From Kiritimatiellia bacterium (lineage in GTDB: Bacteria; Verrucomicrobiota; Kiritimatiellia; RFP12; UBA1067), in the NCBI GenBank assembly GCA_017648225.1, contig JAGCJE010000062.1, forward strand, positions 1 through 7,699: DNA of 7,699 nucleotides. Reading direction: 5' to 3'. Position 1 is the stretch's first letter. The number at the start of each line of letters is the position of its first letter. Below are positions 1 to 5,903 of the stretch, in pieces. The notes under the pieces are model-generated. The model was not told the origin of the DNA and made no database searches. It saw nothing but the letters and a program-made list of their open reading frames with translations. Position numbers and translations under genes: made by a program.

Positions 1-12
1 TATCATTCATTG

Positions 13-90
13 TGCGACATTCCTTTTGGTTGTTTTTTTGTGCAATCGGTATTCTACCGAAAACTGTCAAAAGGATGTCGCATTTTTTTT
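13..90 (+). terminator. Probable rho-independent terminator with a long, forked loop
   Basis: Positions 13-28 and 68-82 are reverse complements over 15 base pairs with one bulged T (at 20 or 21). The right arm runs straight into eight T at 83-90, the hallmark of an intrinsic terminator reading rightward. The 39-base loop contains a second perfect hairpin, 46-51 with 55-60, around a 3-base loop. The simplest reading is that it ends a + strand gene lying off the left edge. The large forked loop is unusual, so a regulatory role, or a palindromic element in a divergent promoter region, cannot be excluded. Confidence 0.6.
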
Positions 91-151
91 GGCTTTTTTG
101 GAAGAGTATCGCCAGAGTTCAAAAAATGGGTAAACTCCAGGTAATACGGTG

Positions 152-181
152 TTGTAAATCATAAGTGAATTGTGATATAAT
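152..181 (+). promoter_or_regulatory. Sigma-70-like promoter of ilvC
   Basis: A perfect -10 hexamer TATAAT lies at 176-181, preceded by TG one base upstream (173-174), giving an extended -10. A -35-like TTGTAA is at 152-157 with an 18-base spacer. Transcription would start near 188 and give a leader of about 30 bases, too short for a classical leader-peptide attenuator. No operator repeat was recognised next to it. Confidence 0.7.
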
Positions 182-204
182 TTATACAATGTTTCCAAAA
201 ATTC

Positions 205-210
205 AAGGAA
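205..210 (+). promoter_or_regulatory. Ribosome binding site of ilvC
   Basis: AAGGAA lies 7 bases before the ATG at 218, an ideal spacing that fixes this start. The sequence around it is A+T-rich and probably unstructured, as expected for efficient initiation. Confidence 0.75.
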
Positions 211-217
211 CTATAAA

Positions 218-1327
218 ATGAAGATTAAATTCGGTAAAGTCGCAGAAAACATCACCACCCGCAAGGAGTTCACCCTTGCCAAGGCTCTCAAGGTCCTCAA
301 GGGCAAGACGATCGCCGTTCTCGGTTACGGCATCCAGGGTCCCGGACAGGCGCTCAATATGCGCGACAACGGTTTTGACGTCATCATCGGCCAGCGTAAG
401 AACACAAAGGCCAACTCCAGCTGGAACCGCGCGAAGAAGGACGGCTGGGTAGAGGGTAAGACTCTCTTCTCCCTTGAAGAGGCCGCCGAGAAGGGCGATA
501 TTATCATGATGCTCGTTTCCGACGGCAGCGTCGGTCAGGTTTGGAAGCAGGTTGAGAAGTATGTCACTCCCGGCAAGTACCTCTATTTCTCCCACGGTTT
601 CGGCTACGTCTACAACAAGCTTACCGGAATCAAGCCCAAGAAGGGCGTCGGTCTTGTCATGGTCGCCCCCAAGGGTTCGGGCACCTCTGTCCGCCGCAAC
701 TTCCTTTCGGGCGCTGGCATTAACAGCTCCTACGCCTTCGAGCCTAACGGAATGAAGGCTAAGACGGTAGAGGAAGTCACCAAGGCCATCGGTATCGGCG
801 TCGGTTCGGGCTATCTCTTCCCGACCACTTTCCAGAACGAGGTAACGAGCGATCTCGTCGGCGAGCGCGGCATTCTCATGGGTGCTCTCGCGGGCGTCAT
901 GGAGGCCCAGTTCGAAACCCTTCGCGCCAACGGCCACAGCCCGTCCGAGGCGTTCAACGAGACCTGCGAGGAACTCACCCAGTCCCTCATCCGTCTCGTC
1001 GACGAAAACGGCATGGACTGGATGTACGGAAACTGCTCGCAGACCGCCCAGCACGGCGCTCTCAAGTGGAGGCCCGAGTTCAAGAAGGCTACGCTCCCCG
1101 TCTTCAAGAAGCTCTACAAGAGCGTCAAGACGATGCAGGAGGCCAAGGAAGTCATTCGTGACACGGGCTGCCCTGATTACAAGGAGAAGATGCTCGCGAA
1201 GCTCAACGAACTTCACAATCACGAGATGTGGCTCGCCGGGGCTGCGGTCCGTTCCCTCCGCCCGAATGAAAAGGCCAAGGGCAACGCCGCTTCCGCCGGA
1301 TGGGGCGGTCGCAAGGTCGTCAAGTAA
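218..1327 (+). CDS. ilvC: Ketol-acid reductoisomerase (KARI), short class I type
   Basis: Cytoplasmic NAD(P)H-dependent enzyme that isomerises and reduces 2-acetolactate or 2-aceto-2-hydroxybutyrate to the dihydroxy acids of the valine/isoleucine pathway. The N-terminal Rossmann domain has the GYGIQGPGQ dinucleotide-binding loop at residues 36-44 and the cofactor-specificity loop around 58-70. SHGFG (His126) and PKGSG (Lys152) follow. The C-terminal helical domain carries the metal ligands Asp212 and Glu216 in SDLVGERG, and Glu248 and Glu252 in NETCEEL, with the class I spacing of 36 residues between the Asp and Glu pairs. Overall it resembles Bacteroidetes and eukaryotic KARIs more than the E. 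coli class II enzyme. The length, 369 residues, exceeds the roughly 345 of close relatives because of a Gly/Ala/Lys-rich tail after residue 350. Lysine is AAA only at codons 4 and 7 and AAG everywhere else, suggesting high expression. ilvB, ilvN and ilvD are not adjacent. The family assignment is secure. Confidence 0.97.
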   Translation: MKIKFGKVAENITTRKEFTLAKALKVLKGKTIAVLGYGIQGPGQALNMRDNGFDVIIGQRKNTKANSSWNRAKKDGWVEGKTLFSLEEAAEKGDIIMMLVSDGSVGQVWKQVEKYVTPGKYLYFSHGFGYVYNKLTGIKPKKGVGLVMVAPKGSGTSVRRNFLSGAGINSSYAFEPNGMKAKTVEEVTKAIGIGVGSGYLFPTTFQNEVTSDLVGERGILMGALAGVMEAQFETLRANGHSPSEAFNETCEELTQSLIRLVDENGMDWMYGNCSQTAQHGALKWRPEFKKATLPVFKKLYKSVKTMQEAKEVIRDTGCPDYKEKMLAKLNELHNHEMWLAGAAVRSLRPNEKAKGNAASAGWGGRKVVK

Positions 1328-1332
1328 GGAGG
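1326..1332 (+). promoter_or_regulatory. Shine-Dalgarno overlapping the ilvC stop codon
   Basis: AAGGAGG begins inside the TAA stop of ilvC (1325-1327) and lies 10 bases before the next ATG at 1343. This arrangement fixes the antiporter start and implies co-transcription and possibly coupled translation of the two genes. Confidence 0.75.
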
Positions 1333-1342
1333 CGTAAGCGCC

Positions 1343-3364
1343 ATGAATGAAGGCGCGTTTTTACAGGACCTCGCGATGCTTATGGCTGTCGCGGGGTCCG
1401 TGTCTTTACTGTTCACGAAGCTGAAATGGCCTAAGGTTATAGGTTACATTTTGGCCGGTGTGATGCTTTCGCGTCATACTTTGGGCGGATCTTTTCTGGC
1501 TGACGAGTCGTCTGTTCAGACGATAGGCCAGCTCGGTATTGTATTTTTGATGTTTTCCATGGGGCTTGAGCTTTCGACGTCGAAGCTCAAGAAAGTCGGC
1601 AATGTCGTTTTCCCGACAGGACTGCTCGATTCTGTGATAATGATATGCCTCGGTTTTACGATAGGCAGGACGTGCTTCGGCTGGGGGACAGTCCCCTCGC
1701 TTTTCCTCGGTGCGGCGATATGCGACTCGGCGACGACGCTTTTAGCGAAGGTGATCGACGAGATGCGCTGGTCGTCGCGGCCGTTCGTAAAGTACGTTCT
1801 TTGCACTTCGGTCTGTGAAGACGTCATCTGCGTCGGCGTTATCGCGCTTATAACGGGAGTTGCCAACGGCGCGGGAATGAACGTCGCCGAAATAGCGAAG
1901 TCCCTTGGCGGGCTCGGACTCTTTTTTATCGCGGTCTTTTTCTTTGGTCTTGTTCTCATTCCGCGCTTTCTTACGTCAATAGCGAAGAGAAGCGACGATG
2001 AAGCGCTTTTGCTTACGCTGCTGGGTTTCTGTTTTTTTGTCACGTACCTGGCCTATCGTCTTGACTATTCGTTCGCTCTCGGCGCGTTCTTGATAGGCGT
2101 TGTAGGATCGGGTTCCGAGGTGCGCGCCCGTTTGGCGAGTCTCGTGGAACCGTTGCGTAACATGTTCGCGGCCGTGTTTTTCGTATCTATCGGACTGCTC
2201 GTAAATCCTTCCGCGTGCTGGGAGAACTGGCCCGCCATTCTTCTTTTGACTTTTGTAGTCATGGGCGGCAAACTGGTCAACTGCACTACGGGTGCGCTTT
2301 TGACCGGCGTAGATATTAAAACGTCCATTCAGATGGGCTTTTCGCTCGCTCAGATCGGCGAGTTCGCGTATATGGTCGCGCTGTTGTACGTAACGACGAC
2401 TGGCGATGTCGATAAACCGATTTATCAGATTGTTGTCGGCGCTTCGCTCATCACAACGGTGCTCAATCCGATGATGATCCGCTTTTCCGACAAGGCGGGA
2501 ACTTTTGTCGAGAAAAACTGTCCGTTGAGAATCAGGAACATTTTAAACGGATATCGCGGTTTTCTGTCTAAGTACCGTAATTCCGGAACGTGCGAGAAGC
2601 GCTCGGCGGTAAGAAGATCACTGATGGAGATCGTGATGATCGGCGTTTTGTGTCTCGCGGTTGTTGTTGCGGCTTCTCAATTGAGTGATATGGACATGCG
2701 GAAGTATTCCGTATTTTTGGATGCTCATAAAAAGTTCTTTTTGGCGCTGGCTGTCAATGTTATTGTCATAACATTGCTTGCCCTCGCGTATCATATCGCG
2801 AAGTCCATGGCAAATTCAGCCTCTGAAATCATTGTCGGAAGAGGTGATGCGAGATGGCAGACCTCAATCAGCAATATTGTAAAACTTTTTGTGGAGGGAG
2901 TTTTTCTGATTCTTGCGGCGGTGGGAGTGGTGATGATGAACATTCATATCTCTCCAGATGAAAATTGGGAGATCGGGGTAATTTGGATGATCCTTCTCAT
3001 TGGTACCGTTTTCGGCGGCCGATTCTTTGTCAAAGCCGGGAAACATGTCTCCCGGCAGTTTCAGGCTGCTCTGAAAGTTGACGAAAAACTTGCCAAGATA
3101 TCTAGAGAGGTGACTTTCAGCTTGCCGGAGAGCGTAATCGGCAATGTGAAAGTGCCCCAATCTTCCTCCATTATAGGGCGCAGCGTAGGTTCGCTTAATA
3201 TTCGTGCAGAAACGGGGGCGACGATCGTTACCGTCATACGCGGTGAGAATCGTATAAGAAACGTCGGTCCTCGACTTGAGATTCTTGCTGGAGATATTCT
3301 TGTTGCTATGGGTAATGACGAAGAGATTGTTAAACTTCGAAATCTCGTGGGAGGTAACGAATGA
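1343..3364 (+). CDS. CPA2-family cation/proton antiporter with C-terminal RCK_C (TrkA_C) domain
   Basis: Inner-membrane monovalent cation (K+ or Na+)/proton antiporter of the KefB/KefC type. Residues 1-385 form the Na+/H+ exchanger domain with about 12-13 hydrophobic segments. Family signatures are the CEDVICVG segment, whose Asp160 matches the essential Asp of the KefC 'QD' motif, FALGAFLIGV (244-253), FFVSIGLLVNP (279-289) and SLAQIGEFAY (334-343). A basic cytoplasmic linker (about 390-425) leads to four further hydrophobic segments (about 427-446, 463-484, 510-533, 543-562). Residues about 590-670 resemble RCK_C, a ligand-binding regulatory domain. No RCK_N Rossmann domain with a GxGxxG motif is visible, unlike KefC. 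Its stop overlaps the next gene's start by 4 bases. Which ion is moved, and the ligand, cannot be told from the sequence. Confidence 0.88.
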   Translation: MNEGAFLQDLAMLMAVAGSVSLLFTKLKWPKVIGYILAGVMLSRHTLGGSFLADESSVQTIGQLGIVFLMFSMGLELSTSKLKKVGNVVFPTGLLDSVIMICLGFTIGRTCFGWGTVPSLFLGAAICDSATTLLAKVIDEMRWSSRPFVKYVLCTSVCEDVICVGVIALITGVANGAGMNVAEIAKSLGGLGLFFIAVFFFGLVLIPRFLTSIAKRSDDEALLLTLLGFCFFVTYLAYRLDYSFALGAFLIGVVGSGSEVRARLASLVEPLRNMFAAVFFVSIGLLVNPSACWENWPAILLLTFVVMGGKLVNCTTGALLTGVDIKTSIQMGFSLAQIGEFAYMVALLYVTTTGDVDKPIYQIVVGASLITTVLNPMMIRFSDKAGTFVEKNCPLRIRNILNGYRGFLSKYRNSGTCEKRSAVRRSLMEIVMIGVLCLAVVVAASQLSDMDMRKYSVFLDAHKKFFLALAVNVIVITLLALAYHIAKSMANSASEIIVGRGDARWQTSISNIVKLFVEGVFLILAAVGVVMMNIHISPDENWEIGVIWMILLIGTVFGGRFFVKAGKHVSRQFQAALKVDEKLAKISREVTFSLPESVIGNVKVPQSSSIIGRSVGSLNIRAETGATIVTVIRGENRIRNVGPRLEILAGDILVAMGNDEEIVKLRNLVGGNE

Positions 3365-4101
3365 AGCGAGTGCTGGCGGTGTTTTCGATTTGTTTTTTCC
3401 TATGTCTCGGAATCTTTGCCCAAATGAAGCTTTCCGCATCCGACTCACGGAGCAACGCCACCATAAGTTCCGGCGTGATCGCGTCGCTCGGCGGGCTTCG
3501 TTCAATCGCCGCCGAAGTGATCTGGTTCCGTACAGATAAGCTGCAGCGCGAAGGACGTTTCAGCGAACTTGTCCAGCTCGCTTCGATGCTGACGTTTCTG
3601 GAGCCGCACGTTCCGGAGGTGTGGAGCTATTCCGCATGGAATCTCGCTTTTAACGTTTCGTTCCGCATGAAGAATAAGGCTGATCAGTGGTATTGGGTGA
3701 ATTCTGCCATCATGATGCTTAGGGACGAGGCCCTCGACTGGAATCCGGGCGATCCCGATCTTTGCTACGATTTGGCGCATCTGTTCGAATCAAAGGTCGG
3801 TCCTGCGCGTAAAGATCTGACGTTGGGCTTTCGCGACGAGTGGCGCGAGATAGCGCAGGATGTCGCCCGACGCGATGCCTGGGAGGAACTTTCGATGGAT
3901 CGCGTCGAGATGCGAAAAGTCGAGAAGCTTTACGGAGTCGACGATTGGACCTCTTCCGAGGCCAGTGCGGTTTACTGGGCCCATCAGGGGCTCGCCAAGG
4001 CGGATAAATTTAACAGGAACAGGCTCGGGCGGATTATCAAGCGTCAGGCAGAGGCATTTAAAGAGAATCGTCCGAAAAAACTCAAGGAGAATAAACAATG
4101 A
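3361..4101 (+). CDS. Secreted or membrane-anchored helical-repeat protein of unknown function
   Basis: 246 residues. The N-terminus (MKR, then a hydrophobic stretch at 4-19, then Ala20-Gln21) is a signal peptide or signal anchor; no lipobox cysteine is seen, so a lipoprotein is unlikely. The rest is predicted helical and rich in Trp and Leu, with a region around LGGLRSIAAEVIWFR (43-57) followed by TPR-like stretches (62-82, 85-100, 110-126) and a WNPGDPDL turn at 127-134. The C-terminal 20 residues are strongly basic. I associate LGG-R-(I/V)AA-(D/E)-(V/L)-W with hypothetical proteins of Verrucomicrobia and Lentisphaerae; that link is from memory. The start is supported by GGGAGG at 3349-3354, and the ATG overlaps the antiporter stop (ATGA). 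It also overlaps the glnS start. Close coupling to the antiporter suggests an envelope role, but no function is assigned. Confidence 0.85.
   Translation: MKRVLAVFSICFFLCLGIFAQMKLSASDSRSNATISSGVIASLGGLRSIAAEVIWFRTDKLQREGRFSELVQLASMLTFLEPHVPEVWSYSAWNLAFNVSFRMKNKADQWYWVNSAIMMLRDEALDWNPGDPDLCYDLAHLFESKVGPARKDLTLGFRDEWREIAQDVARRDAWEELSMDRVEMRKVEKLYGVDDWTSSEASAVYWAHQGLAKADKFNRNRLGRIIKRQAEAFKENRPKKLKENKQ
4084..4090 (+). promoter_or_regulatory. Ribosome binding site of glnS inside the upstream gene
   Basis: AAGGAGA lies within the last codons of the preceding gene, 7 bases before the glnS ATG at 4098. The ATG overlaps the upstream stop as ATGA, the classic layout for translational coupling or re-initiation. 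Confidence 0.7.
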
Positions 4102-5819
4102 ACGAATCGGATACATCCAGGCATTTTCTCAGGCAGTGGATCGAGAAGGATGTCGCAGAAGGCAGAACTGGCGGCAAGGTCGTAACGCGCTTCCCGCCGG
4201 AACCGAACGGTTATATCCATATCGGTCACGCGAAAGCGGTCTGTCTCGATTTCGGTATGGCCGAACTTTTCGGCGGCGAGTGCCATCTCAGGCTCGACGA
4301 CACGAATCCGACGAAGGAGTCCGACGAGTACGCCGAGAACATCAAGAAGGACATCAAGTGGCTCGGGTTTAACTGGTCTGGCGAGGGGGACGGCGTGGAG
4401 AGCGGCTTTTACAACGCCTCCAACATGTTCGAGAAGATGTACGAAATCGCCGAGAATCTCATCAAGGCCGGCCAGGCCTACTGCTGCAATCTCGGCCAGG
4501 ACGAGTGGAAGGAATATCGCGGCGTTCCCGAGAAGCCGGGCCGCGCGTCGCCTTCGCGCGATACTACGCCCGAGCGAAATCTCGAGATTTTCCGCGACAT
4601 GAAGGCCGGCAAGTATGCCGACGGAGAGTGGTGCCTCAGGGCCAAGATCGATATGGCCTCGCCCAATATCCATTTCCGCGATCCCGTAATCTACCGCATC
4701 CGTCACGTCGCCCATTATCATCTCGGCGACAAGTGGTGCATTTATCCGATGTACGATTTCGCCCATCCGATCGAGGATGCGCTCGAAGGTGTTACGCATT
4801 CCATGTGCACGCTTGAGTTCGAGGTCCACCGTCCGCTTTACGATTGGGTCGTCGATCGTCTCGACGAGATGGGTATGTTGCCTATAAGGAACGGCGTTAA
4901 AATCCGCACGGAGCAGCGCGAGTTCGCGCGTCTCAACATCACTTACACGGTGATGTCGAAGCGTCTTCTTCTGCAGCTCGTAACCGACGGTCACGTCAAC
5001 GGCTGGGATGATCCGCGTATGCCCACCGTGTGCGGCATGCGCCGCCGCGGCTACACGCCCGGCGCGATCCGCGAATTCTGCGAGCGCGTCGGCGTGACTA
5101 AAGTCGAGAGCGAGTCTGATCCCGCGCTTCTCGAATGGTGCGTCCGTGAGGAACTCAACAAGACCGCATTGCGTCGTATGGCTGTTGTCGACCCTGTTAA
5201 GGTTGTGGTGGATAATTGGGGAACGGGGAACGTCAGGATGGTGGAACTTCCGAACAATCCGCTCGACGAGTCCGCCGGCGTGCGTCAGATCCCGTTCAGT
5301 GGCGAGGTCTGGATCGATCGCGCCGACTTTATGGAAGTTCCCGAGAAGAAGTTTTTCCGCATGGCGCCCGGTCAGGAGGTCCGCCTTCGCGGAGCGTGTA
5401 TCTTCAAGTGCACCGGCTGCGTGAAGAACGACGCGGGCGAAGTCGTCGAAATCCACGGAACATGGGATCCGGAGTCCTGGGGCGGCAATGCGGCGGATGG
5501 GCGCAAGGTTAAGGGTACGATCCACTGGGTCGATTGCTCAAGCGGCGTCGCTGCGGAGTTCAGGCTCTATGATAAGCTTTTCACGGAGAAGGATCCCCTC
5601 AAGGACGGTTCGGGAGAATTTCTGAAGTACATGAATCCCGAATCCTTGAAGGTTGTGAACGGCTATGTCGAGCCCCTCCTGGCGCAAGCCAAGGGAGGCG
5701 AGCGTTTTCAGTTTGAGCGCACGGGCTACTTCATCGCGGACGAATACGATCATACGACCGTGAAGCCTGTGTTCAACCGTACCGTGACGCTTAAGGATTC
5801 CTACAAACCCGCAAATTGA
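4098..5819 (+). CDS. glnS: Glutaminyl-tRNA synthetase
   Basis: Class I aminoacyl-tRNA synthetase that charges tRNA-Gln with glutamine using ATP. The Rossmann catalytic domain carries PPEPNGYIHIGHAKA, with the HIGH motif at 41-44, the LRLDDTNPTKE segment at 64-74, the LRAKIDMASP segment at 180-189, CIYPMYDFAH (214-223) and the second signature VMSKR (285-289), the usual GlnRS form of KMSKS. WDDPRMPT (303-310) and RRRGYT (315-320) follow. The C-terminal half is the GlnRS-type beta-barrel anticodon-binding region, with PFSGEVWIDRADF, DGRKVKG and PVFNRTV. Together these separate it from bacterial GluRS. At 573 residues it is slightly longer than the 554 of E. coli; about ten extra residues lie near 255-275. 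Three cysteines, C434, C438 and C441, cluster in the barrel. It is the last gene of the unit started at ilvC; no clear terminator follows. Confidence 0.97.
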   Translation: MNESDTSRHFLRQWIEKDVAEGRTGGKVVTRFPPEPNGYIHIGHAKAVCLDFGMAELFGGECHLRLDDTNPTKESDEYAENIKKDIKWLGFNWSGEGDGVESGFYNASNMFEKMYEIAENLIKAGQAYCCNLGQDEWKEYRGVPEKPGRASPSRDTTPERNLEIFRDMKAGKYADGEWCLRAKIDMASPNIHFRDPVIYRIRHVAHYHLGDKWCIYPMYDFAHPIEDALEGVTHSMCTLEFEVHRPLYDWVVDRLDEMGMLPIRNGVKIRTEQREFARLNITYTVMSKRLLLQLVTDGHVNGWDDPRMPTVCGMRRRGYTPGAIREFCERVGVTKVESESDPALLEWCVREELNKTALRRMAVVDPVKVVVDNWGTGNVRMVELPNNPLDESAGVRQIPFSGEVWIDRADFMEVPEKKFFRMAPGQEVRLRGACIFKCTGCVKNDAGEVVEIHGTWDPESWGGNAADGRKVKGTIHWVDCSSGVAAEFRLYDKLFTEKDPLKDGSGEFLKYMNPESLKVVNGYVEPLLAQAKGGERFQFERTGYFIADEYDHTTVKPVFNRTVTLKDSYKPAN

Positions 5820-5838
5820 AGCGCTGTAAAATTGGCAG

Positions 5839-5867
5839 TTGCGCGCAAATGTCCTATTGTGTATAAT
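5839..5867 (+). promoter_or_regulatory. Sigma-70-like promoter of the citrate synthase gene
   Basis: A perfect TATAAT lies at 5862-5867 with a TTGCGC -35-like hexamer at 5839-5844 and an optimal 17-base spacer. Initiation would be near 5874, giving a leader of about 30 bases before the ATG at 5904, the same geometry as upstream of ilvC. It lies in the 84-base gap after glnS. Confidence 0.6.
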
Positions 5868-5891
5868 CTTGCCTCAAAAAAAAGCGATTCT

Positions 5892-5895
5892 AGGA
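5892..5895 (+). promoter_or_regulatory. Ribosome binding site deciding the citrate synthase start
   Basis: AGGA at 5892-5895 sits 8 bases before the ATG at 5904. The alternative upstream TTG at 5832 has no Shine-Dalgarno and would lie upstream of the predicted transcription start. Confidence 0.6.
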
Positions 5896-5903
5896 TAATA
5901 AAG

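Noticed and set aside
75..164. Short + strand frame of 29 codons starting at ATG 75, preceded by AAAAGG, as a leader peptide for ilvC
   Set aside because: The ATG lies in the terminator stem, upstream of the ilvC promoter at 152-181, so it would not be on the predicted ilvC mRNA. It has no run of Ile, Leu or Val codons expected of an attenuator peptide.
203..1222. 339-residue open frame on the minus strand opposite ilvC
   Set aside because: Antisense shadow of a gene with strong third-position bias; no Shine-Dalgarno support and no recognisable domains.
5397..5420. CxxxCxxC spacing in GlnRS as a radical-SAM motif
   Set aside because: The spacing matches by chance: the segment lies in the beta-barrel anticodon-binding half of a clear GlnRS, not at the start of a TIM-barrel domain.
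4044..5525. 493-residue open frame on the minus strand opposite glnS
   Set aside because: It lies wholly across the real glnS and the end of the gene before it. Its translation is low-complexity (rich in Leu, Ala, Val, Arg, His), matches no family I recognise, and is explained by the C/G-ending codon bias of the sense gene.
5820..5903. Terminator after glnS
   Set aside because: The short GCGC complementarity at 5821-5824 and 5841-5844 makes only 4 bp and is not followed by a T run.
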